DNA of 64,000 bases, from NCBI RefSeq assembly GCF_002240035.1, contig NZ_CP016397.1, positions 1,452,501 through 1,516,500 of the forward strand, written 5' to 3'. Within the stretch, counting starts at the first letter, position 1. Each line of letters begins with the position of its first letter. A program made the translations under genes and the position numbers. Positions 55,735 to 64,000 of this stretch are shown here, piece by piece. The notes below the pieces were generated by a model. That model saw only the letters and a program-made list of their open reading frames with translations. It made no database searches and had not been told where the DNA came from. This stretch comes from Legionella clemsonensis. GTDB lineage: Bacteria > Pseudomonadota > Gammaproteobacteria > Legionellales > Legionellaceae.

Positions 55735-57915
55735 ATGAGGAAATATTTTCTTCCAGTTGCCTTATTTGCACTATGGATAAGTAGCGAAAATCTTGCCTTT
55801 TCGGCAAGCAACAGGGATAGAGAAATTAGAGATCTCATTCGTTTTCTTATTTCTGACAGGATGCTGGTTACCAGCAAAAGTTCTTCTTTAATTCCTTTAA
55901 GTTTTTATGTGGGCAACACAGACGATGTCGCTCGCTACTTTGGGGATTATATTTGTTTGCCAGAAGATAGCTGTAGAGTGGTTGATAGCTTATACAACAA
56001 TCCGTATGAATTTTTAGTCAGTCCATACGCTATTTGGGGCAGAGGTTTATTTCCGCAAGAAGATACTGTTCAAGAGTGGTTTGCGGCGCAAGCTCAAATT
56101 GAACGTACAAACATTAAGTATGGAACTGACATTTATCATGCAGCGACATGGCAAATTGCTTTGGCACTGGCTGCAGACAATAGCTACTTACAGAAAGAGA
56201 CCGCTCAACAATTGATTCAAAACAATCTTGACTCAGTAATTAACTCCGCTAATCGAGCGACGGGGATTTTTTTCCTTTATGGGTATCAGCTTTTAATTTT
56301 CGACCCACTCAAAGCATTGACTTATCGCTTTATTGCTACGGATTATTATAATAAAGATCCATTTTTTGGAGGTCGCTTTCAGGAGGTTATCAGATGGGAT
56401 TTCGACCTTTTTAACCTTGCCAAAGGTGATCCTGAAGGTCATTCGCCAAATTTTTTTAAATATGTTATCACCTGGTCAGACTGGAAACCTTTAACGGGTG
56501 AGAATGCATGGGGCCAATTAATTGCTCCCCTTCAGGCAGAATACATACTGAGTGATGGGGATGTGTCTCCACGTTCAAAAGCCGTAATGAATGCTATCAA
56601 TTCACTCTATGCTTTTTCAGCCATGCAAACCGCTATAGGTGCTTTTTACTATGCACCGGGAGGGACAAGAGACAGTCAGGGATTACTACCTTATGGAGAA
56701 ATTTCAATAGAAGATAATTTTTCTGTACTGGCTGGTTTACAAATACTGAAAGGTATTCTTGAAAAAGCAAAACAAACTGACGAAGTGGTGCATGCCCGTC
56801 ATATGATTGATGTCATGCTTAACGGGGGTACGACTGTAAATGGTTATGAAACCAGAGGATTATTGAGCTTTCTTTATAACGGTGCATTCGATGTGCAAAA
56901 GGGGGTATTTTATACACGTGGTTCGGTGAATAAACCCTTTTCAAAGAATGACTGGAGTCCAGACATTTCAGAAGCACTTAGTGCAATGACTGTTGATGTT
57001 AATCTCTGGGGATTATCCGCATTAGGAGTTGAAAATATAGACAAATGGTATGGAGAGGGGACGGCTCTCAATATTTGGCGCATCCTGCGTAATCAAGGAG
57101 GCTATTTTCAGAATAATCAATTATGGGGATTAGGTTTTACATTAAATAATCGCACCGATTTTGAACCAGAAGACATTATGTCAGGAGAAAACACGGCAAG
57201 TGCTATTAATGCTTTACGCTCATTAATAGAATATTACGCCGGATTAGGTGAGGATACGCATGAGCTCGAGTTAGACTTGCAAAGTCTGCAAAATAATTTT
57301 TTGCATCTTAGAAATGATAGATACCTGGATGCCAATTTTGTAGACGCTACACCTCAGGAATTTTATATTCGCTTGCCTAATGAAATAGGGCAGGCTTACC
57401 TCTATGCAAGCAGACGTTTTCCCCTGCCTTTTTTATGGAATGCCAACACCCTGTCAAGCACGAGCGCAACCTCCTGGGTATTAATTAACACATTTAATTT
57501 TAATCCATTCCAATATGCTGGAAAATTTACCAGCGAGAATTATTCTATTCCCGTAAAAGTAGATATTTTGGATCATGATAATGAACCTGATGGCGGCGCT
57601 TTGCCTAAAACGGTTAGAGTCAAATACACGCGTGGTGATTTAGGTCCCATTAAGAAATTGGTTATTACTTACAATCTTGATGGCTCACAGAGTAAATGGA
57701 TTGTTGCAGCAAGTACGTTCCAAAGTGAAGGAACAGCGTTATTACCCAAAGGAGCGGAAGGAATTATGATTAGCTTTTTTGATAAGGGTTGGGCTAATGC
57801 TTGTCAAATTATTCCAGCAACGCGTATCTGCAAGGAAAGTTCCTGTATAAGCACACATACTATTGTTGCGCGCTGGAGTTCAAGTGGCAAGGGGCGATGT
57901 GCACTTGTTGATTAA
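55735..57915 (+). CDS. Large secreted protein of unknown function
   Basis: A 726-residue protein with a Sec signal peptide (RKYFLPVALFALWISSENLAFSA). The body up to about residue 540 is rich in helices with aromatic and Gly turns (GDYICLPEDSCRVVDSLYNN; GAFYYAPGGTRDSQGLLPYG; NTASAINALRSLIEYYAGLG), which recalls an alpha/alpha toroid as in many glycoside hydrolases; about 570-726 is beta-rich with paired cysteines near the end. No transmembrane anchor or known motif. AGGACG precedes ATG 55735. A substrate of the type II (Lsp) secretion system is a reasonable guess, without direct evidence. Confidence 0.8.
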   Translation: MRKYFLPVALFALWISSENLAFSASNRDREIRDLIRFLISDRMLVTSKSSSLIPLSFYVGNTDDVARYFGDYICLPEDSCRVVDSLYNNPYEFLVSPYAIWGRGLFPQEDTVQEWFAAQAQIERTNIKYGTDIYHAATWQIALALAADNSYLQKETAQQLIQNNLDSVINSANRATGIFFLYGYQLLIFDPLKALTYRFIATDYYNKDPFFGGRFQEVIRWDFDLFNLAKGDPEGHSPNFFKYVITWSDWKPLTGENAWGQLIAPLQAEYILSDGDVSPRSKAVMNAINSLYAFSAMQTAIGAFYYAPGGTRDSQGLLPYGEISIEDNFSVLAGLQILKGILEKAKQTDEVVHARHMIDVMLNGGTTVNGYETRGLLSFLYNGAFDVQKGVFYTRGSVNKPFSKNDWSPDISEALSAMTVDVNLWGLSALGVENIDKWYGEGTALNIWRILRNQGGYFQNNQLWGLGFTLNNRTDFEPEDIMSGENTASAINALRSLIEYYAGLGEDTHELELDLQSLQNNFLHLRNDRYLDANFVDATPQEFYIRLPNEIGQAYLYASRRFPLPFLWNANTLSSTSATSWVLINTFNFNPFQYAGKFTSENYSIPVKVDILDHDNEPDGGALPKTVRVKYTRGDLGPIKKLVITYNLDGSQSKWIVAASTFQSEGTALLPKGAEGIMISFFDKGWANACQIIPATRICKESSCISTHTIVARWSSSGKGRCALVD

Positions 57916-58036
57916 AATTGGTCGTGTTGGGTAAGCCACCTCAACATTGATTGCTACAAGCTCGTAGGCGTGCTGTACATAAGCCAGCAAGTAGACAAAA
58001 GAGGGGGAGGCTTTTGTGCTCAAAAAAAATAATAGG

Positions 58037-58058
58037 TTTACCGCTTGATCGCGGTAAA
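58037..58058 (+). promoter_or_regulatory. Hairpin just upstream of the phosphotransferase start
   Basis: TTTACCGC-ttgatc-GCGGTAAA is a perfect 8-bp stem with a 6-base loop, ending 19 bases before ATG 58078. No T-run, so it is more likely an RNA leader structure or operator than a terminator. Confidence 0.5.
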
Positions 58059-58077
58059 TAAAATAGCGTTAAACACT

Positions 58078-59082
58078 ATGATTAATATTCATAAGATTTG
58101 CCAACATTTTTCTTTAGGCGAGCCAAAAGGCAGTTTGGTAAAAATTGCTAGTGGGCTGACTAATGAGGTTTTTTTGCTGGCCACCACGGAAGGCAAATTT
58201 GTTATAAAAAGAATCGATTTAGGATCTGTGCGGGCACGACCGAAAAGAGAGTATCAATACACGGAAAATTTGGCTGCAAAACTACATTCTTTGGGTATTC
58301 CAACCGTTGTAGCCTTAGCAGTCAATCAAAATTTTATTTTGGCAGAAAATCATCACCTTATATTAGCCTATCCCTTTATCTCTGGCGAGGTTTTATATGG
58401 TCCCATTGGCCCTGTTAGTGAAGAACATGCCAAAGAATCTGGTGCGTTGTTAGGACTTATTCACCAACTCAATATTCGTTACTCGCCAGAGTCAACCTCC
58501 TTTGGTTATTCCTATGTCATCCCCATACAACAATGGCATGAATACATTGATACTGCGAAGCAGCAGAAGTTATCCTGGTATATCGAGCTAGAGAGTAAAC
58601 TCGAAACATTTCTTCATTGGAATAGAATACATCGAGAAGCGGATCAGCGTTTAGCAAAAAATTTAATCTATAGCCACGGCGACTATTTTCCTCATAACAT
58701 TATGTGGCATGATAATCAGCCAATCTTGATGGATTGGGAGTTAGCCGGACGTATTAACGCCGGTCTAGAGTTCGTTTTGGCCCTAATCTTGTTTAGTGGT
58801 TTCGCAACAGAAAATCAGTTTGACAGACAGGTAGTTAAATTTTTTTTAGAAGGCTATTATGCTACTGGCGCATGTTTAAGAGATGATCTTGATGATGCTA
58901 TTTGGGGGGCGATAGGAAAAGCATGGCTTAACTGGATGGCTTTCCAGGCAAAACGCTCTTTAGATAAAAAATTATCTAAAGAAGAAAGACAAGCTGCATC
59001 GCAAACTGTTATAACGTTTTATTATAATTTAGAATCCTTATTGGCGAGAATTCCACTGATGAAATCTCTTTTAAACACCTGA
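58078..59082 (+). CDS. APH-family phosphotransferase
   Basis: A 334-residue kinase-like protein of the aminoglycoside/choline phosphotransferase fold. It has the N-lobe ATP site (IASGLTNEVFLLATTEGKFV; catalytic-type Lys in VIKRID), the Brenner-type catalytic motif HGDYFPHNIMW and the metal-binding DWELAG. Likely substrates are choline, ethanolamine or homoserine type; the homoserine-kinase-like ThrB2 group looks similar, so specificity is open. ATG 58078 is chosen over the in-frame TTG 58045, which falls inside a hairpin loop. Confidence 0.82.
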   Translation: MINIHKICQHFSLGEPKGSLVKIASGLTNEVFLLATTEGKFVIKRIDLGSVRARPKREYQYTENLAAKLHSLGIPTVVALAVNQNFILAENHHLILAYPFISGEVLYGPIGPVSEEHAKESGALLGLIHQLNIRYSPESTSFGYSYVIPIQQWHEYIDTAKQQKLSWYIELESKLETFLHWNRIHREADQRLAKNLIYSHGDYFPHNIMWHDNQPILMDWELAGRINAGLEFVLALILFSGFATENQFDRQVVKFFLEGYYATGACLRDDLDDAIWGAIGKAWLNWMAFQAKRSLDKKLSKEERQAASQTVITFYYNLESLLARIPLMKSLLNT

Positions 59083-59149
59083 ATAAAAAAGATTTCATTG
59101 AGAACTGACGAAAGTGCTTTTGATTCAACCCCCTACGTTTAAGCTTTTA

Positions 59150-62100
59150 TTATTTGATAACTTCAATGACCCCAGCAGTACCATTGGCTTTCACGCTGGG
59201 GTCATACATCGACTCCGCAACAACTGCAGGAACTTGATAATTACCGGCATTGGTTGCTTTTATACGATAGACAATTTCTTTAGTCGTTGGATCCACGCTT
59301 GTGAAGAAAACTACACGATCTTCACGTGCATCGGCATAGTCTGTATTTTCAGAATTAACAGAGTCCCTGAATACCTCAAATCCGCCGGGTAAAAGATCAA
59401 TAATGGCTACATTATAGAAGGAGCGATTATCAAGAGCGCGCACTTGAATGTGTACTTCAATTTCACCTCCTAGAGGAACACTGGTAACTACATTCCCGTT
59501 CATATCCCGATATTCACGATAAACCTCTAATCCCTTGGAAATTGCTTTTTCTGGTGATTGTTTATCAAAGCCGGATTGCGTTAATTGATAGAAGTAAGTC
59601 AGTTGATTTGGGTTACTTAAAGTAATCTGTCTGACCTCGTCATCAACTTTGGCCTCTGCATAACTCTTATCTGAAGTAGCAAGTATATTTTGAGTGTTGT
59701 CGTTTAAAACTGCACTAATAGTAAAGGAGCCATCTTCAACAGGTGCTGCCTGTCCATATGCACTTAAGGCCAAACTCGTATATCCTGAGAGAATGGTATT
59801 AATTTCATCACTATTAATTGCTTTCACTAACTGCATGACCAACTGTTTACCCATTTGTGGTAAGCGTTCCGGAAAATGACGAGCAATTAAATAAAGGTAT
59901 TGTGCATTAGCAATATTGCTATCATGAAAATCTGTTGGATAATCCGTCTGTGTTTGTACTTTATACTTTGCGATTAATTCATTCGCTTCTGCAAAACTTT
60001 TTAATAATTGATAAGTAGCAGCAATATAAGCTCCCGTAATATCAGACTGCCACTTTTGCGGCTGCTCTCTATCCAGAGTAAGCTGCAAGTTTGTTAAATA
60101 ATTTGTGGTGACAATTTCATTCCTGGTCAAAATATAAATAGCATATGCCTGGATACGAGCCATTGCAAAATTTGTTGGATTTTGTGCAGCTAAATCTCTG
60201 AGATAACCAAGACCTGCGCTAAACATTTCCTGGGGGACACTATAGCCTTGGGCTCGTGCTTCTGTTAAAAAATGCATGCCATAAACAGAAGCAAAACTAT
60301 TACTGTAATTATCCCCGGCACCAGGCCAATAGCTGAAACTTCCATTTGACAGTTGCCGTTGCCCCAGCATTTGAATGCTATTGACTATTTTTTCATTAAT
60401 ACCTGTTAGATTTCTGTTGAACCAGGGCTGATTTACCATTGCCAATAAAGGCATTGATTTACTGGTTAATTGTTCCGTACATCCATAAGGAAAATTATCC
60501 AGGTATTGCTGTAAACCTGTAACCAAAATCATAGGACTGGTTGATAGGGCTGTAGTAACGGAGCGGTATTCAGGGTACAACTGCCTGTCAAGAGTCAGTA
60601 ATTTAGTTTTCTTTTCGCTACTACCGCTGGTGATCGAGGTATTAAACGTGGTAGGAGGGCGTATACTTATTGTTGAATCCATTGAGCTCGATTTATTATT
60701 GGTACTGGCTATAAGCTTTAGCCTGGCAGATCCTAAATTTGATTTGGCTTTCAAGCTAAAACGCACGGTTTGTTCATGTCCTTCAGCAATAGTTAGTGAT
60801 GTAGTATCAGAATTGATGACTTCAAGTTCAGGTGTAGCCGTTAATTGCACCGATACGTTGGCATCGGGGCCTGAGTCTTTAACATTATTAGCAATGCTTG
60901 CTGTAATTTCAAACGTATCACCTGGTGCTACAAAAGCAGGTGTATTGGGATTAATAATAAAATTTCCTCGAATCTCTGATTTTTTTTCTGTGGAACCCAC
61001 TGAATCCAAAGCAACAGCGACAGCCATAACTCGTAAGGTCCCATTAAAATAATCAGGCACCTCGTAAGTCAATTGACGTGGCAGCTTATCTGTATCAACA
61101 ATTCCTGACCAATAAGCAACGGGCAGATCAGTTTTCCGTTTAAAGGGATTAAGATGTTGTGCTAATAATTCTCCGCCATCTCCGCCAACAGCAGATAACT
61201 CTCGTTCTTTAATAAACTGCGGTAAAATTTGATCAACTGTTTGTTGCGTTAAAACTTCCAAAGCCCTTTTTTGAAAGAAGAATGCAAGTGGATTTGGTGT
61301 TGCAAAATTGGCTACTTGCAAAATACCCTCATCAACAGCAAACACAATAATCTTGCCTGGTTTATCACTGCTGTAGTTAATAGTGAATGGTTCGCCAGGG
61401 CGTGCTAATTCCGGTGTATCTAATGTTATATGCATGTTATGGCTATCATAATCAACATTAAAGGGGGTTATGGTATAGCTTAACGGGCTAATAAAAATAT
61501 CAGGGGAGTTCCAGTCACGAACGAAAGCCACATTCACATACCCATTCCCTTGAAAATCTTCAGGAATATGAATACGTTGCACAGAATTAGTGGCACCAGT
61601 TTTAAACCACTGCATGGCATAGACTTTGTCACGCTCAATAGTAATTAATCCAGAACCAGTGTAAGGTGAGGTAATCTGCAGCTCAATTTCTTCACCAGCC
61701 TTATATTCCTCTTTATTAAGCTTGACTGCTAATTCGGCATTTTTAGCCAATGGTAATTGACTGACTCCAATAATGCTAAATTTAAAGTGACTTAATTCCG
61801 CGTTATTTTTATCCAGTATGGTTATAGCAAAATCGCCAATTTGTTGGGTAGGTAAACTAAATTCACTACCTTGAGCGTCAATTGAAAATGGTTTCGTACT
61901 AATAACTGTTGTTTGAATAATAGATTGATACTGATAAGTACCATTGGGTTTTTTAACCAGTGTGGTCACAGGATGTAGCGAGAGAAGCTGCAGCTTAAGA
62001 TCACTCACAGCCTGTTGGTTTAGTTGCGGGTTTACGGCGATAAAACGCACACTGCGCTGGCTATTTTGTTTGATATACTTTAAATCCCCATCGGGTTTAT

Positions 62101-64000
62101 AACCTATAAAAAAAGGAAGGGGACTCACCAATGCCGTTGACTGAGTTGTTACACTCCGCCCACCTTCAGCCTCAAATCCCTCTGCAAAAAAGGTAAGTTG
62201 GTAAGTCGCCTTTTCAAAGCGTTCGAGGTTTAAATTAAATTCTGCTTCCCCTTTATCATTCGTTTTTGTGTCCGGTAGAGCATCAGTGAATACCTTTGCA
62301 GGCTTCTTGGGATCAACCAAAGGGTCGGAAAAAATAAAGTCTGGATAATTTTTAAATTCCACTCTTTTAGGTGATAACAATAGCTTGCTAGCCACTCGAC
62401 GATCGGTTGCGGGAGCACCATAAAGGTTCCAAAGCTGCACTCGCGCAGTTAATCCTTGGGGCGAAATCCATCCATCAGTTGGTGTTGCAGAAAAAGCAGA
62501 TTTAATACGCATTCTGTCAGGTTGAAACTCCGCAACGCGTATAGAAGTAGAGCCCAATAAACTATCCGGATGCTGGTCTTTAACAATGTAGAGATTAACT
62601 AAATATTGCCCTGTAGGAGAAGAGGGATCCGTCTGTAAATCAAGGCTGGCATAGCCACTGGCATCGAGAGTAAATTTCTCATCACGAATAGTAGTGCCAC
62701 GTGCATCAGTTACCGTTGCCTGTAACATCAATCCCGATGGCTGTGGCTGGACATACGATTGCTTAACAATTATGCCGATATGTGCAGTATCTCCGGGCCG
62801 ATAAATGCCGCGATCAGAAAATAAATAAGCACTTAAACTGTGTTGCTCCGGACTAGTATAAATACCACCAATATCAAAACGTGAATAATTAAGTTGGCGA
62901 TTGGGATTATTATAGGGAATAAAGGAAACATCGTTACCCAGGCTCGCTAGATAAACAACAGGTTCACGCTCATCGACAAAATCAGTTAAGTTGGGGAAGT
63001 TTACTCGGCCCAGTGCATCAGTAGCATAGGTCAAAAGAGGGAGTCCATTTTTCCCCAAAACGCTGACGTTAACATTGGGAACTGGAATTCCTTCTGTGAT
63101 TGATTGTACAAAAACGTCATGACTGCCGTCGCGATTATCTTTAACGATGAGACCTAAATCGGTTATTAAAACTAAACGGCTCGCCTTTGCATCCAGTGGT
63201 GAATTATTCTGTATATCCCAGCCTGTTGCTTCCAGCAAAAATAATCCTTGTGGTCCCGCTGTATTGATTGCAGTTGAAAGGTATTGGGCAAAATCAAGAG
63301 CAGTATATTGCTGGCGGGTTAAATCAGAAGCATCAAATTGCTGGATCTCAGAAAAAATTTGACTAATATTTTGCTGATTAAAACTCTGGTTAATAAAATA
63401 AGGATTGTTAAAATCTCCTTGCGTCTGCGTCACCAATTGATTGATATTTGCAGGTAAAACACGCGCAAAATTAAATTTCACTGCAGGAAGACCACGTACT
63501 AACACAGAGAGTTTCTTTTCACTATTTAAAGCCAGTAAGGCTCCTTTATGTAAGAAACTTATTTCCTTTGGATATTCAGGGACTTTAATAATCGCTGTAT
63601 AATTATTGCTTAAGGTGAAGCTGCCAAATCCTTGCATGCCTTTATCTATTTTAAGATAAATGTAGCGTGGGCTTTGTGCTTTAAACTTATAACTGTGTAA
63701 ACTGGAAAAGTGGCTATCAGCAGGTATGGCTTGCAGGGAAAGGGGGGTTGACAGTTTTAAAATAGCTGCTGTAACTTCACCAGGCCTACTCCATTCGTAA
63801 TTTTTTTTCTCAGCTTCAATTGCGGTAGCAGGATAATTTTCTGGTAGTAAATAGACATGAAGTGATTTTTTAAGTTCGGCTTCTGTCACTCCAAGAGAGG
63901 TTTCTATAGCCAAAACTTGTTCTGGCCTGTCCTGTTCATTGCGAACAATGGAGGCTGCAGTTTCCAGAACTTTCAAATAATTGCTTTTGTCAGGAATTAA
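59150..64000 (-). CDS. Alpha-2-macroglobulin-like protein, 5' end outside window
   Basis: A bacterial alpha-2-macroglobulin of the YfhM type, thought to trap proteases in the periplasm or outer membrane. 1616 residues are visible and the frame remains open to base 64000, so the true start and any lipoprotein signal lie beyond. The MG repeats (for example SDRGIYRPGDTAHIGIIVKQ), the A2M core (AYWSGIVDTDKLPRQLTYEV) and the thioester motif GCTEQ (Cys codon at 60479-60481) are intact, followed by an alpha/alpha toroid TED domain and a beta-rich receptor-like C-terminus. Usually next to pbpC; that side is not visible. Confidence 0.93.
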   Translation of the reverse strand, partial: LIPDKSNYLKVLETAASIVRNEQDRPEQVLAIETSLGVTEAELKKSLHVYLLPENYPATAIEAEKKNYEWSRPGEVTAAILKLSTPLSLQAIPADSHFSSLHSYKFKAQSPRYIYLKIDKGMQGFGSFTLSNNYTAIIKVPEYPKEISFLHKGALLALNSEKKLSVLVRGLPAVKFNFARVLPANINQLVTQTQGDFNNPYFINQSFNQQNISQIFSEIQQFDASDLTRQQYTALDFAQYLSTAINTAGPQGLFLLEATGWDIQNNSPLDAKASRLVLITDLGLIVKDNRDGSHDVFVQSITEGIPVPNVNVSVLGKNGLPLLTYATDALGRVNFPNLTDFVDEREPVVYLASLGNDVSFIPYNNPNRQLNYSRFDIGGIYTSPEQHSLSAYLFSDRGIYRPGDTAHIGIIVKQSYVQPQPSGLMLQATVTDARGTTIRDEKFTLDASGYASLDLQTDPSSPTGQYLVNLYIVKDQHPDSLLGSTSIRVAEFQPDRMRIKSAFSATPTDGWISPQGLTARVQLWNLYGAPATDRRVASKLLLSPKRVEFKNYPDFIFSDPLVDPKKPAKVFTDALPDTKTNDKGEAEFNLNLERFEKATYQLTFFAEGFEAEGGRSVTTQSTALVSPLPFFIGYKPDGDLKYIKQNSQRSVRFIAVNPQLNQQAVSDLKLQLLSLHPVTTLVKKPNGTYQYQSIIQTTVISTKPFSIDAQGSEFSLPTQQIGDFAITILDKNNAELSHFKFSIIGVSQLPLAKNAELAVKLNKEEYKAGEEIELQITSPYTGSGLITIERDKVYAMQWFKTGATNSVQRIHIPEDFQGNGYVNVAFVRDWNSPDIFISPLSYTITPFNVDYDSHNMHITLDTPELARPGEPFTINYSSDKPGKIIVFAVDEGILQVANFATPNPLAFFFQKRALEVLTQQTVDQILPQFIKERELSAVGGDGGELLAQHLNPFKRKTDLPVAYWSGIVDTDKLPRQLTYEVPDYFNGTLRVMAVAVALDSVGSTEKKSEIRGNFIINPNTPAFVAPGDTFEITASIANNVKDSGPDANVSVQLTATPELEVINSDTTSLTIAEGHEQTVRFSLKAKSNLGSARLKLIASTNNKSSSMDSTISIRPPTTFNTSITSGSSEKKTKLLTLDRQLYPEYRSVTTALSTSPMILVTGLQQYLDNFPYGCTEQLTSKSMPLLAMVNQPWFNRNLTGINEKIVNSIQMLGQRQLSNGSFSYWPGAGDNYSNSFASVYGMHFLTEARAQGYSVPQEMFSAGLGYLRDLAAQNPTNFAMARIQAYAIYILTRNEIVTTNYLTNLQLTLDREQPQKWQSDITGAYIAATYQLLKSFAEANELIAKYKVQTQTDYPTDFHDSNIANAQYLYLIARHFPERLPQMGKQLVMQLVKAINSDEINTILSGYTSLALSAYGQAAPVEDGSFTISAVLNDNTQNILATSDKSYAEAKVDDEVRQITLSNPNQLTYFYQLTQSGFDKQSPEKAISKGLEVYREYRDMNGNVVTSVPLGGEIEVHIQVRALDNRSFYNVAIIDLLPGGFEVFRDSVNSENTDYADAREDRVVFFTSVDPTTKEIVYRIKATNAGNYQVPAVVAESMYDPSVKANGTAGVIEVIK

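Noticed and set aside
59114-63362. Plus-strand frames opposite the alpha-2-macroglobulin gene, including one of 140 residues at 60630
   Set aside because: They are antisense shadows of a long, well-motif-supported coding region.

Overview
The window reads as chromosome of a gammaproteobacterium of the family Legionellaceae, most likely a non-pneumophila Legionella species. The evidence is the AT-rich base composition, the best-recognised gene families (LssY/LssZ-type proteins, pilBCD, DUF1820, a short-Q-loop bd oxidase, the methylcitrate operon) and the general Legionella character of the proteins. The assignment is by recognition only; no search was run.

Layout. 1-2.9 kb is the 3' part of an rRNA operon (partial 23S, 5S, terminator). 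3-8.9 kb is a conserved + strand cluster pilF-rodZ-hisS-yfgM-bamB-der, in the order known from enterobacteria but without ispG; bamB carries a one-base frameshift. 9-10.3 kb holds a universal stress protein and decayed coding remnants. 10.3-12.2 kb is folK/pcnB on the minus strand. 12.2-16.2 kb holds terC, hemJ, a rubredoxin too short to stand out (13533-13709, minus), hemL and a PfkB-family kinase. 16.2-19.5 kb is pta-ackA (minus). 19.9-23.9 kb holds a POT-family transporter, mnmC and an unrecognised small gene. 24-26.5 kb is a bd-type oxidase operon preceded by a perfect 54-bp tandem duplication. 26.5-28 kb is a PhzF protein and a DUF2490 protein. 28.3-31.8 kb is prpBCD, followed by ppsR. 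33-34 kb is a membrane-protein/Sel1-repeat pair. 34.2-35.4 kb is a Fic protein with a C-terminal HTH-like region, preceded by a 34-bp-periodic operator-like array. 35.5-36.7 kb is a long beta-carbonic anhydrase translationally overlapping a 38-codon small gene. 36.8-40.4 kb is pilBCD. 40.5-42.7 kb holds a small conserved protein, a methyltransferase, a DUF1820 protein and HPRT. 42.9-49.4 kb is a long minus-strand run dacC-dat-ybeD-lipB-lssY-lssZ-L,D-transpeptidase (cell envelope and lipoate), with rlpA divergent. 50.4-54 kb is rlmD-relA. 54-55.4 kb is a VOC protein and ilvE. 55.7-57.9 kb is a large secreted protein of unknown function. 58-59.1 kb is an APH-family phosphotransferase. 59.1-64 kb is an alpha-2-macroglobulin-like protein whose 5' end lies outside the window.

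Most of the window is housekeeping. No CRISPR array, prophage or classic defence island was seen. The most unusual items are the Fic gene with its regular array of TGAGCCGAA sites, the small gene coupled to the extended carbonic anhydrase, the large orphan exported protein, the frameshifted bamB, the apparently inactive PAP2 domain in LssY, and several gene remnants.
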